The position numbers and the translations under genes are program-made. A stretch of DNA of 33,338 bases from positions 1 through 33,338 of the forward strand of contig JASWJB010000402.1 in assembly GCA_032433595.1 (NCBI GenBank). The letters run 5' to 3'. Source of the DNA: Conoideocrella luteorostrata. Its lineage: Eukaryota; Ascomycota; Sordariomycetes; Hypocreales; Clavicipitaceae. Numbering within the stretch: the first letter of the stretch is position 1; each line of letters begins with the position of its first letter. Positions 11,501 through 22,055 of this stretch are shown here, piece after piece. The notes below the pieces were generated by a model that was given only the letters and a program-made list of their open reading frames with translations, searched no databases and was not told the origin of the DNA.

Positions 11501-13693
11501 TAAGACTCTTCATCCATGCCAGGTGGAATGTAGCCCGGGGAAAGAGAGGCAGGAATCTGGTTAGGTGTGGAAGCAGTTGCAGTCTTTGCTGGGGAGATGA
11601 AGAACTTCAACGAGCCGAGCGAATCTCCTTTCACCCGCTTATCGGTCAAGAGCTGTTGGTCGTCCAAGGGTTCAGTATGATTATATTTACCGAGTTCGGT
11701 CGCATAGATAGAGTACTTTTCAAATCCTGTCAACCCCAAGTTCACACAAATGGTCTGGCGAATTTCTGGAGCAGACTCGGCTTCCGTTATGTCGCACATA
11801 CGATAATTCCAGTAGTCAGTAGTAGCCAATACGAATGTTCTGACGCCGTTGGTGCGCTTGAGCCTCTGAAGCATTGCGAGCTGGTCTTTTTCTTGAGCGC
11901 CTATGCTCAATCCTAAACGCTCTAGATGTGAGTCGCTCCCATTCGTGACACCGTAAACACCGGCGAGGGATTTCGGTACAGCCATGGGAGACTCAGGAGA
12001 GTCGAAATCATCTGGCGATGGGAAGGACCCGTCGTCTTTAATTTTTTTCCTTCTTGACAGAAAGCTTAAGAAGCTCTTGGAGTCTTTTGCAGAGGCTGGC
12101 GCATCGCCTCCAGCTGATCTATCGCCGGATTCAAGTGGCGAGTAGCGAGGTCGCATATCTTGGCTTCGTGCAGTTGACATAGCTTCTGCAATGTTCAACC
12201 CCCCCCTGGCAAGAATTGCCGCAGCATCTGCAGGAACACCCGATCCATAAATGGCTGAATTAGACGTCGCAGAATCTGTGCTATTGCGAGAGCGATGACC
12301 AAACTTGGTGGATGCTGGTGATGCAGAAAGTACGGGTGTTGTAGCTGAGGAATAGAGACCATGCTGGAGTCCCGGACTGTCAACTGAACTATCCTTGAGC
12401 CCAGCAGCACCATGAAACGACAGAGTTTCGGCATTTTCATTGGCGTTGGGACTCAACTTGCGGCTTCCCTCAGTGTCGATGTATTTAGGAGCAAACCGGT
12501 GATCTGGATCGGAGTTCATGGTGTTGGCACCTAGCGTAGGCATCGTTGTGGATCGTGTCTGGGAGAATTGACGACTGGCAAAACTTCCACTTCCTGCCGT
12601 CCCGGCCGAATTCAGTGGTGTCTAACAAGCACATTAGAAGGCAGCTCACGGCGGGAGCACATAACAGGTATATTGAACTTACACTCGGTGACTCTGCTGG
12701 GTCGAAGCCGTTGTTTCCGGATGTTATGGAGATCGAATTTTCTCGGTTATGGCTGCTCACCATCTTGGACGGGTCGATTGGTTTACCTGTAACAATGCTG
12801 CGGATCAAACGACGCATGCGCTTTCCTTCTTCTCGCTCCCGAGCCTGATCAAAGCCTGTGCCACTACTGTTGCACTCCCGCGACAACTGAGGGTACACCT
12901 TCTGGTGCATCATACCAAAATTTCCACGCCCGCCATGCATACTGCCTAATTCCAGAAATTGCGCACCGTAGAGGTTTAAGCTCCTGAACGTCTCTTGCCA
13001 ATCTTTGGAGAATTGGTTCTTAGCCAACCATATCAGAACTGTATCCAGTGGCCACTGTGCAGCCAGCTCGATTGGTATTGTACTGGCAGCTGTGCTCGTT
13101 GATGCATTCGAGGGCATTCTCGACTGATAAAACCGATCTCTGGCATTGCTCTCTTCCAAGGAAATCTTGGCATGTGTAGCATCGTACCACGCGTTTTGCA
13201 TAGCTGTTGGGTCGCTCGAGACGAGCCCGGGGATCCCTACACCTTCTCCGTATGTACCACCAGACGGTATGTATGTCGCACTCATGCTCATATCGTTCGG
13301 CCGAGGTGGAGGTGGCATAGCTATCGTCTGCCCGGCTGCCATTTGAGCATGTAGTTTTGGATTATAAGGCTGATGCTGATGTCCCGCGGGAGGCGGCGGA
13401 GGAATACTCATGCCGGTTCGACTGTCGTAAAGTTTCCCGTAATTGCCATGCCACGACGGGTGCTGGCCAAGGGAGCTTCCCGGGGGGGGCCCTGGCGGAG
13501 GTGGAATCATAACTCCCGTTGTAGCGCCAGGAATTGTCCCGGGATACCTTGGAGGAGGTGGTGGAATATTCATCATGGTATTCATGGAGTTGGGACCTGC
13601 CATGGGAGGAGACATGGGCGGAGGAGGAGGAGGAACTTGATAAGAGCGTGTGGGATCATTGCCCGAGACATGTCTTTGGCCGCTGTGATACAT
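8583..13693 (-). CDS. bck1: Bck1/Mik-1-like MAP kinase kinase kinase (cell wall integrity pathway)
   Basis: Three exons, 13693-12683, 12621-8789 and 8712-8583, give 1657 residues. The introns are 12622-12682 (61 nt) and 8713-8788 (76 nt). ATG at 13693 is the first true ATG of the frame. The protein begins with a proline-rich, disordered region with several polyproline runs. A SAM-like helical domain lies near residues 211-285 and a Ras-association-like beta-grasp region at about 590-695, then a long Ser-rich linker. The C-terminal kinase domain spans about 1365-1640, with GKGTYGRVY, Lys1393 in AVKEVE, HRDLKADN with catalytic Asp1494, DFGISKK and MAPEV. This order matches fungal Bck1 (Neurospora mik-1), which receives signals from protein kinase C and activates the MAPKK of the cell wall integrity cascade. 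The last exon carries only the final 43 residues and the end of the kinase fold (NPFDRP). The Ste11-type MAPKKK is less likely because of the length and the N-terminal layout. Confidence 0.93.
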
Positions 13694-14453
13694 GATGGGC
13701 GACGGAGGCGGTGCGGGCAGCCACCCGCTACAGCCCAAGGCGCCGCTGTATTCTCTCGACTAATAACTACCGAAGCGTCCAATGCTGTCCAATGTCGTCC
13801 AAGGACTGGAAAGCAACGACGTCGAGAAAAAAGGGGACTCGTTGAATTGATTCAGGTCTCGGGATATTCGTTGCGGCCAGAGGTGATGTGATTTGGCAAG
13901 CAACGCAAACAAAACAGGGATGCTGCGGCCAGCTCTTTGTACTCAGCGGAACCTCATCTACCGAGCTTTCAAAGGGTCCGTGTATTCGTGCATTCGTCGC
14001 AAGGTGCAAACGGCGATATCGAGGGATGTAAATTGCGAGTTACGTGTTACAAGCATTCATAAACGAGCCAAATGGCCCTGCTTGCCCACCGATTGCTGGA
14101 TATGTCAGTACCAAGACGAGATCACAGCCCTCTGGCATGTCGTTGGGAGTTGAAAAGGCACAAGCTGACGAAACGAGATGGGCAGTCGAGCGTCGAATCT
14201 CGTGTGGTGGCGGGTCAACCAACAGCTCGGCGATGCGACCCAGCCAGACCCCATTGGCAGACCCGAGAAACCCTTGTCGCAGACTGGCACCGCTGTTTTC
14301 TGGTCTGAACAAGGGCCGTGGGTGTGTTGTGTGGGTGGTGTGCCTGTCGGGTTTGGCGTTTGTGGCCTGTTGCGGTTATCGTATCAGTTGGCAGCTATAG
14401 TTGGATCCCCACTCCATACTGACAGACTACGATATAATAACCTGCTATGATGG

Positions 14454-14454
<1 letters not shown>

Positions 14455-14484
<30 letters not shown>
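14455..14484. repeat. (GAT)10 microsatellite
   Basis: Ten perfect GAT units, preceded by an imperfect GATGGT and followed by AT-rich sequence. It is intergenic and would encode poly-Asp only in a frame without any coding support. Confidence 0.95.
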
Positions 14485-14554
14485 AAAAATAATAATGATA
14501 AAAAACGGAGCCCATCGGCAGGAATTTCGCGTGTTCTCCGTGTATTTTCAACGA

Positions 14555-14578
14555 GGTTGCTGGAAGCGTTGCTGGAAG
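14555..14578. repeat. 12-bp tandem duplication
   Basis: GTTGCTGGAAGC occurs twice back to back, in non-coding sequence near the GAT microsatellite. It looks like a simple slippage duplication with no apparent function. Confidence 0.8.
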
Positions 14579-15960
14579 CACTGCTATGTAATGTAGTAAT
14601 CACAGTCAAGAAAGTCTTTGACTAGACTTGAAACGGTGCTTGGTGCTCCCAAGGCCTGCCAGCCACTTTTCTCTCTGATAGGAGAGGAGGGCAGGACGCA
14701 CGATTGAATCCAGGACAATGGGGATTAAACATCTATTGGCCCCTTCTTATCCATAATGGCAGGGTTCCCTTCCCGCCTCCTCTTGCCCCTCTTTCAGGAT
14801 CGCCATCTCAATAACTACGGAGCAGTTATCTTCAACGCTACTCCATACCAGAGAGAGGGCTTTATCTGCCAATGTCTCTACGGAGTAGACTCCAGAACGC
14901 CTCATTGCGCCACCAGGCTACTCCGTACTCCGTGCAATGCATTGTACTCGGTAGTTGGTGTATCGCATTGCCTGTCAATTGACCGACGGCCTGCTTGTCC
15001 ATGTAGCCACCGCACCCTCTAGTAGCTATTCTAAGGTACACCGACCCCCCCAGCACAGCTCTAGAGCGTGCATTGGCTGCCAAAGCCTTCTGGGGCTCCC
15101 TTGCCCGACTCCACGTTCTCTCGGCGCTTAGCCGCATGTGAGGCCGTGGGTCTGTTCATCGCTGCCAGCAAATGGGCACCATTGGCTGTCGCGTTGCAGC
15201 CCCCGAAAGTTGGTGACAGCCTCTAGCCTATTGATGGTTCTATCCAATGACATGCACCCCTGCGCCTGATAGTGACTGGTGATTGGGATGCTGACAAACT
15301 TGTAGCCCTCTGTGTTGCGTCAGACGCTTACGAGTTCGGAATTTCAATAGTTATATGGCTGTCGCGGCATATACAAATGAGCGCATTCGAAGGTACGGAC
15401 GCCTTATGAAACTGTGTTATATTTAGGGGCCTTATGTCTATCTCGATCGGTTTGAACAATAGTGTCTCCGGAACGGGCAGCTGGTGAGAGGAAATGCTTG
15501 GATTGATTGAAGTGAATTTCTGGCAGGAGCATTGGCAGTCATTTACACAGCGCAGTCTTACTAGTCGTCACCTGGAGTTAATCATCTTGCTGTCTTTCCA
15601 CATTAACTTTCAGGGTCAGCACATTAGAATAAATTACAGCCTCATCCGTCGATGCTTTTAATGATGACGGTAGTGCGATGCAGTTTCCTCAAATTAGGTA
15701 TCGATAACTAGTTACGTACGTTCCTACGTGGGTACATGCCCGCGACCCAACGAATCTTGGTCGGATCTAATCGACCTTATTCGTAATAATAATTGCAGCC
15801 TTTGGCTTTCAAACACGCCAAGAACAGCCAATTCCCAAATCCGTGTGATATGTAACTCCGCCTCCATGAAAGAGAATTCTACCTCTGCGAGTGCTTTATA
15901 AAAGAGTGTGAAATTATGCGATAACAGCGCACGAATGGATTCAAGGTTCAACAAACCCAT

Positions 15961-18273
15961 TTACATAAGAGTGCAATTTCCAAAATTGAAGCCGTAGCCT
16001 TGTTGGCACTGTTCCAAGTAGCCAGCTTCTTCGGTCGACCCCTCTGGAACATTGTGCTTTCTGATAACGCCTTGAACAGTGAGAGTTTGCTCGCCTTCGG
16101 GGTGCCACCACTTCAGTCGCTGAAGTATTGGGCCCTCACTGTCATCCGAGCTAAGTTCCCATTTGCCGGCTGAGACCGTGACTTCGCATTCATCTTTGGG
16201 GAAGTGGTATTCAGGAAGAAAGACAATAGTAGGGGCACCATCGGCCGCGACCTTCGGGGCCGACACCTTGAGATTATATGAGCAACGCCTAAGGTCGAAG
16301 CCGGTGGAAAGCATATCGCCAGCCACCACCGTGGGGGTCGGTCGGATAAACGCCTCTGCAGCTCGGTAGCCAGGAGCATTGGTCAGCTCGGGATCCTTGG
16401 CTGATCGGCTAGAGCTGATGGAAGGGGTTGTCAAGGTGCGCTGAAGATTTCCAGGAGTCACACTCTCGTCGTCCCCGGCGACATTCATGTTGTTCATTGC
16501 AGACAGCTTGAGGAGGCTTGTAGCCGACTGATTGTCCGTCGCGCTCTTTGGGATCGGCGACAACGGTGGAAGCTTGTCATCAACTGAGTGGATGGACAAA
16601 TCTTCGCCGTTCCACTGATCACCTCGCTCGTGATCATTGGTGACCGTATACACCCAAAGGCAGTGCCCTTCAATGTGCGAACCCTCAACACCGAAATAAT
16701 TTGCATCAAGAGCCGCTGACTGACTCGAGTAATCCCCAGACTTATACGCTTTCTTGTCATCCATGTCGTACGGGATGCCGAACTCGGTCAGCAAGCACGG
16801 ATGCTTGCCTGTTCGATCCAAGCCCTCCTGCCGGAGCGTAGCGAGTTGATCGCGCAAACAGTTTCGGATGGCAGTTTCGCCGATCTTGATGGCAAAAGCA
16901 GGATGGAGATACTTGCCACGAAGAACGCCAACGACGTCGACATTCCACGTACTGTTCCAATGTTTTGTCATTAGAGTGATGCCGTCATAAAAGTGTGGTG
17001 TGAAGGCCATCAGAGGATCGTCGTCTTGTGTTCCCTTGATCTGCGGGGGAAGTTCCAAAGTAGGATATTGCATGAGCATGATGCAATCCTTGTGATGGGC
17101 TCGACAAGCTTTACTATACTTTCTCCAAAAATCCATAAAATAGGTGTTGGTGAATTCGGGATAGTCTATCGTCTTCCCGGTATTCGGATTCTTCGAGAAG
17201 TAGTCTTTTTTCAGCATGGTATCCGTGTCCAAATCCCACACACCATGTTGTGCCCAGAGACACTCGCCCAACTTCCAGCCAGGATGTCGTTTCCAGCCGT
17301 ACTTCGAATCGTCGTAGTCTTCGGGTAGCCAAGCAATCTCACCATGAGGGTCGACCAATGTGGTACCAGTTTTGTATGGGCCCAAGCCGCCCATATCCCA
17401 AGTATCAATCTCGCAAGCTCTACCCATGCCCGTTAGGAAGGTCTGCCACATGGTTGGGCAGGTGCCTTTTTTCAAGGGGTTGTCTTTCGGGATGGCGGTC
17501 AGGTCTACGTATCCCGTCATTCCTCTATTCGGCTCGTTCATGCTCTCCCAGCCTATGATGACCTCATTCTCTAGATCGCCCGCTTCGTGTATTCGCATTG
17601 CTAGATGAGCACATGCATTGACGAAATGGTCCTGCAAGTAATCTTGTATGTTCACACCGTCGATGATACAATTTGGTGCGAAATCCTTACCTGCAAAGAA
17701 CAATGTAAACATGGTTCCCGCAGCAAGTCTGTGATAGTTGGTGGACCAAATCATCTTGGGAAACTTGTCAGGCTCGGGATAGGTATTGTGAACAATGGCC
17801 GCCTCGGTCGCAGCGAAGCTCTGAGGATTCAGACCACAGGCATAGAGCGTCCACATGGGGGCTCCAGAGCCGCCCGTGAACCTGGACCAAACATCCTGAT
17901 GAGGATCCATAAAGACGTAGAAGCCGTATGATTTTGCTATCCTCAATACCTCGATGGTGTGCTTAATGAAGTCATCGTCATAGATCCCCGGACCAGCCGC
18001 CTCAATAGCTTCCCACGTAAAGATGTAGCGAATCGTATTAAACCCATAGCGTTTTATTCGCCCAAAGTGCGTCGATGCCTCTTCCTTACTGAATGGTCGG
18101 TCGTGGAATCTGACATTGTCACCGTCGAAGAAGTCCTCGCTGATGTGTGATGGCTGGCTGGGTTCGGACGGGAGCTTAGCGTCTCCCGCGATGTTGATAC
18201 CGCGTAGTACAACTTGCCGACCGTGACCGTCTCGGAACTGGCCGTCCTCAATCGTCAAACGAAAGGAAGCCAT
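15961..18273 (-). CDS. GH5-family steryl-beta-glucosidase / glucosylceramidase (Egh1/EGCrP2 type)
   Basis: A single uninterrupted exon of 770 codons starts at ATG 18273. The N-terminal part has the GH5 barrel start LRGINIAGDAKLP and then MDPHQDVWSRF. The acid/base Glu247 lies in GWESMNEPNRG and the nucleophile Glu497 in LLTEFGIPYD. A C-terminal beta-rich region of about 150 residues follows. This arrangement and length match fungal EGCrP2 and yeast Egh1 (764 residues), which hydrolyse ergosteryl beta-glucoside and, in some relatives, glucosylceramide. No signal peptide or membrane segment is visible, so an intracellular site is likely. The lack of introns contrasts with its neighbours but is common in this family. 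Substrate preference between steryl glucoside and glucosylceramide cannot be read from the sequence. Confidence in the family is high. Confidence 0.92.
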   Translation of the reverse strand: MASFRLTIEDGQFRDGHGRQVVLRGINIAGDAKLPSEPSQPSHISEDFFDGDNVRFHDRPFSKEEASTHFGRIKRYGFNTIRYIFTWEAIEAAGPGIYDDDFIKHTIEVLRIAKSYGFYVFMDPHQDVWSRFTGGSGAPMWTLYACGLNPQSFAATEAAIVHNTYPEPDKFPKMIWSTNYHRLAAGTMFTLFFAGKDFAPNCIIDGVNIQDYLQDHFVNACAHLAMRIHEAGDLENEVIIGWESMNEPNRGMTGYVDLTAIPKDNPLKKGTCPTMWQTFLTGMGRACEIDTWDMGGLGPYKTGTTLVDPHGEIAWLPEDYDDSKYGWKRHPGWKLGECLWAQHGVWDLDTDTMLKKDYFSKNPNTGKTIDYPEFTNTYFMDFWRKYSKACRAHHKDCIMLMQYPTLELPPQIKGTQDDDPLMAFTPHFYDGITLMTKHWNSTWNVDVVGVLRGKYLHPAFAIKIGETAIRNCLRDQLATLRQEGLDRTGKHPCLLTEFGIPYDMDDKKAYKSGDYSSQSAALDANYFGVEGSHIEGHCLWVYTVTNDHERGDQWNGEDLSIHSVDDKLPPLSPIPKSATDNQSATSLLKLSAMNNMNVAGDDESVTPGNLQRTLTTPSISSSRSAKDPELTNAPGYRAAEAFIRPTPTVVAGDMLSTGFDLRRCSYNLKVSAPKVAADGAPTIVFLPEYHFPKDECEVTVSAGKWELSSDDSEGPILQRLKWWHPEGEQTLTVQGVIRKHNVPEGSTEEAGYLEQCQQGYGFNFGNCTLM

Positions 18274-19153
18274 AACGTCTCTGTTGCGTGTGTGCGGAAG
18301 GTGCTGAGAGAAGGGCCCAAGAAAGGAAGAATCGGGGATGGATGGCTGTAGAGAGGGTCAACGCCACTGGTCAGCGTCGTCGGGCCCCGCGAGCTATGAC
18401 GATGCTACTGTAAGTTAGCACGTACAGGGGCAAAACCTAGCTAGATACGCAATACTTTTTCTATTATCAGCTAATGCGCGGTCAGACTCAAGCGGCTAAC
18501 CGGAGGCATTAACCCAATTGTTATATTATTTTTCTTATATATAAAAAAAAAACTGAGGGTTAAAAATTGCATTAAAGCAGCTTGCGGTCATTTAATTCTA
18601 TTTACCGCCTGATGTCGCGGTGGCTGTGAGAACAGTTCTGCAGATGAGTGCGTGCACATCGCTCCGTGCACATCACTCCGTACATCACATCACGGGATGC
18701 CGTTCAAAGACTGGAATCTACCTGCGTGCACTACGCAGTGTGATCACCTGCAGCCCTCTACTGCCTTCAGCCCCATAACCACGCCCACAGCTCTCCTCAT
18801 TTTAACACTCAATACAAACTAGCAGACCTGGTCTGTTGCAGCATGTTACGGTTATGATCAGTCACTGGTGAGCGTGCGCTTTTGGCCATGAGGCAGGCAC
18901 ACAAATACACACATTTGCAGGTGTGACGCAGTCTGCGGAACCCCTAAGGAGTACATCGTGGTCATTCATGTTCCCTTCTGTCAGAATCCATTTCGTTGCC
19001 ATACTCAGTCTATTGATAAGCGACGAAGCTTAGATACATAATACCGCCGTAGTTACTCGGAATAGCTCGCCTTTTTCTTCAACCAGACCTCTGCGCCTAT
19101 TCGGCTCCTAGAGTGACTGGGTTTGCACAAATGCCTGCCTACAACAACACCCT
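18274..19153. other. Intergenic region between glucosidase and transporter
   Basis: These 880 bases should contain the glucosidase promoter (minus strand) and the 3' end of the transporter transcript. An AT-rich block at about 18515-18555 includes TATATATAAAAAAAAAA. A short tandem repeat lies at 18652-18679, adjoining a degenerate CACTCCGTA. No coding gene or RNA gene is recognised. Confidence 0.55.
18652..18679. repeat. 14-bp tandem repeat, about 2.5 copies
   Basis: GTGCACATCGCTCC is followed directly by GTGCACATCACTCC and then a partial third unit GTACATCAC. The units differ by single bases. The repeat sits in intergenic sequence about 380 bases upstream of the glucosidase ATG. Confidence 0.8.
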
Positions 19154-22055
19154 TCACCGTGGAGGACGGTTGTTGTTCAATGCGGTATTATCCATGGATG
19201 CAGTTGAACTTCGTCCATCGTTATATCGCCTTGGGTAAGGCACTCGCACACCTGGAGGGTAACTTTCCTCGAGCTCAACAGCATAAGGGCGCTCAAGAAC
19301 CGAAAACTTTGGTGTAGGAACTGGTGACTGCCATGGACCCATGTTCTCTGCGTGCTCCGTTCTAGTCTGATAGGCAGGGTCTATAACAGTTCGTTTTAAC
19401 TCTCTAGTGTCAGGCACCGTAGAGCCCCAAACCAAGTCTCTGTACAGTTCCGGTCTTTCCTTGAGGCTGCCGAAAATATACCTTCGAACCGCCCAGGGAA
19501 CATAGGAAGTAGTTTGGAACCGAATGAACTTGCGTTTCGACACCGCAAAGATATGATCCAGTTCTTCCAGACTTCGTTGTTTCGTCTCTTCAACAAGGAG
19601 AAATACCATGACGAAGGCAACGACATTAAGTCCTGCGAAAATACTAAGAGATCCCTTTTGGCCAAGCTTAGAGTTGATACTGGTAGAATCCCTAGATTAG
19701 ATTTGTTTTTATCTTATCCAATGACATTGGAACTAACACATACCTTGGGAAGAACAACGCCAGTAATCCCGCGAACAAGAAGTTAATCGAGATTGCCCAT
19801 CCCGTACCCTAAAAACATTTGTTAGCATGTGCTCCCAAAAGTAGTTGATAGATATGGAACCTCTTATCATTTGGTGCGTACCGCTTCTCTGTGTGTTAAT
19901 GGAAAGCTTTCAGATGCTAAGGTAAATGGTATAGGGCCTAGACCAGGCGAGTATGCAGCTGCGAAGACTTTTATGTCTGGTTAGCGTCAAGACGATGAAT
20001 TTTAATAAGGTGACACTCACGAAATAAGAAACAAGCCGTGATTCCAATGCGAATATCGATAGGCTCAATAAATCCGGCGAAGGCGGCCCCAAGCATTAAT
20101 ATAGCCATGAAAGGTAGCGTAATGATCAGCCATCTTCGTCTGCCGATGGTATCAATGCTCTTTACAGCGGGTAATGCAAAGAAGAAGTTGATAGCGCCTA
20201 GACAAGGTATGACAATGGATCAGATTTATGCTGTTCAATGCAACAAAAGAGCTTCGGCTTTGGACTTACCAAATCCCAAGCTGTACGTCATGGCTATAAC
20301 CCTATCTGATCCAACACGATTAAAAAGTGTACCTATGAAGTCATTTAGCTACATAAATATCTGAATTTAGAAACAGAATATTTACCTGAATAGAAGGCGC
20401 AAACGTTTACTACGGAGTGAGTAATGTTAGCCGATTTACATGCTCAAGGAAACTCTAAACTTGATCATCTCACCTCCGCAAAGTTGCTGAGCAAGATTTA
20501 CTGTTGATGCTGAAATGACCGCGTTACGCAGACGTCGACGCTGAAATAGTTGGACGTACTGCCTCCAGAAATCGCGGATAACCCAGAAGAACCCTGGGGA
20601 CTTGAAGACGTGTGGATCAAGTTCGCTCAAGTCCATATTCTCATATTCGATCGATTTGTGAACGACATACATGTCTCTAAGTGCTTGGAGCTACGATGTC
20701 GAAGTCAGTCAGCCTGCGGTTCGAGGATGCTCATCCAATAGAAACGACAGCTACTTACCTCTGTATTCCTGACACGTCTTAGCACTCGGAACGCCTTGTC
20801 CACGCTATAGTTTGGCCCTTTCATTAAGTGATATCGCGGTGATTCGGGACACACAAACATAACCATGAATAGGAGTGCCAAGCTTGGGACTAGTGGTGCG
20901 CCTTGAATAAGACGAAACGTCGTGAGGGTGCTAGACGCCCTTGTAAAAAGTAGGTTGAAGGCAAAGCTGATCATGATGCCGAAAGCGACCCTGTCGTCGG
21001 AAAGGTAAGTCACTGGGACATAGTGACACATGGACAGGCGCCAGAGAAGATGGACACATACCAAAGTTGCCATGCTAGAATCGCTGAGCCACGCCAGAAC
21101 CCAACTGCGGTTTCACTAGCCAGGATCGGTGTACTGACGGCCTTGATGCCCATGCCTGCGCATCGCATTAATATGGTCAACTGCTAATGTCCGGATGGAA
21201 CAATTGGGGTGACTGACCAACGCCATTGACGATTCTGATACCCAACAACACAGTCCATGAGTCGGCGAAAATAGCTGCAATGGAGCTGCAGAGTATCAAG
21301 AATGCAGCAACACCAATGCCACCTCTCCGACCAAACCAGTAGTTTATAGGTAACGAAAGCGGGCAGCCAACTAGAGCGGCAACGAACCAAGGCGATGCGT
21401 TGGCGGCGCCGAGCTTCCAGTCATCACTGGTAACGTCCATCGAATGGGGTTTCTCCGTCAAGCCATAATGTTCTTTGTACAATGAGGCTCCATTGAAAGA
21501 TGACTGAACGAATCCTGTGGATGACCCAGGCAATTAGTAAAAGCTCAAAACAAGCAAAGAATTCCTCTACCTAGTCCGGATTCACTTACCTTGTAAAAAC
21601 GCCGCAAGAGACACAGTGGCAATCACCACAAGCATACCCTTCTCACTAAATGTTACATCTTTTTCGTCTCGAAGGGCTTTCTTTTCTTCCTCCGTCAACG
21701 TCACGAGTTGGTGGGCTCTCTCATCGTAGTCTCCTTGGTGCCGGGCTACTTCGTCATACAGGCGAATATCCTTTCCAACTCTGGCGGCTCGCAACAAATC
21801 ATCATAAGCCACGGAGGGCAGGTGCCTCTCAACGAAGTTTTTAACATCTTCTTGTAGCTCCGCGTCGGTGAAATGAGCTAGATGAAATAATTAGTACCGT
21901 TGTTAATTATAAATTGTTTGTCGGAGAAATTGACTAAACTTACCGAGAGGGTTCTCAATAACCGCCCGGTCATTGGCCCTCCTACTACGAACATGAGCAG
22001 ACACTCTATCAAAGTAGCCGCGTGAGAAGCTTGGCCCTGTGAGAGGTGTAGCCAT
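19154..22055 (-). CDS. MFS transporter, sugar porter family, 12 exons
   Basis: Twelve exons join in phase to 730 residues: 22055-21944, 21877-21590, 21514-21218, 21155-21062, 20990-20759, 20690-20474, 20409-20386, 20332-20270, 20197-20021, 19967-19882, 19808-19744 and 19691-19154. Introns are 52-75 nt. The sugar-porter landmarks appear in order: LQGFVQSSFNGA in the first membrane helix, GRRGG in the loop between helices 2 and 3, GVGMGIKAVSTPILASE, PESPRYHL, NRVGSDR, the central DTIGRRRW loop, and VEETKQRSLEEL after the last helix. The proton- or substrate-coupled uptake of a sugar, polyol or related compound across the plasma membrane is the family role; the substrate is not predictable here. 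The cytosolic N-terminus of about 110 residues and C-terminal tail of about 100 residues are long for the family. Exon 7 has only 24 nt, so automatic predictors may break the gene. Confidence 0.88.

Larger units (their letters stand above)
13694..15960. other. Long intergenic region upstream of the MAPKKK gene
   Basis: These 2.27 kb, one of the largest gaps in the window, contain the promoter and leader of the MAPKKK gene on the minus strand and the 3' side of the glucosidase gene. No open frame shows a family motif. A (GAT)10 microsatellite lies at 14455-14484, and two exact TACGGAGTA/TACTCCGTA copies start at 14879 and 14919, the latter overlapping a second, degenerate copy. I see no RNA gene, but a non-coding transcript or small unrecognised gene is possible. 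Confidence 0.5.

Noticed and set aside
13694..13738. Longer N-terminus of the MAPKKK beginning at 13738
   Set aside because: The codon there is TTG, not ATG. The first ATG in frame is 13693, which gives the Bck1-like start MYHS.
14401..14625. Poly-Asp open frame over the GAT repeat
   Set aside because: It is produced by the microsatellite itself and has no coding support on either side.
3638..22055. A functional cluster of the minus-strand genes (mannosidase, MAPKKK, glucosidase, transporter)
   Set aside because: All are conserved single-function genes with separate promoters. There is no synthase, no cluster regulator and no shared pathway beyond broad cell-surface roles.
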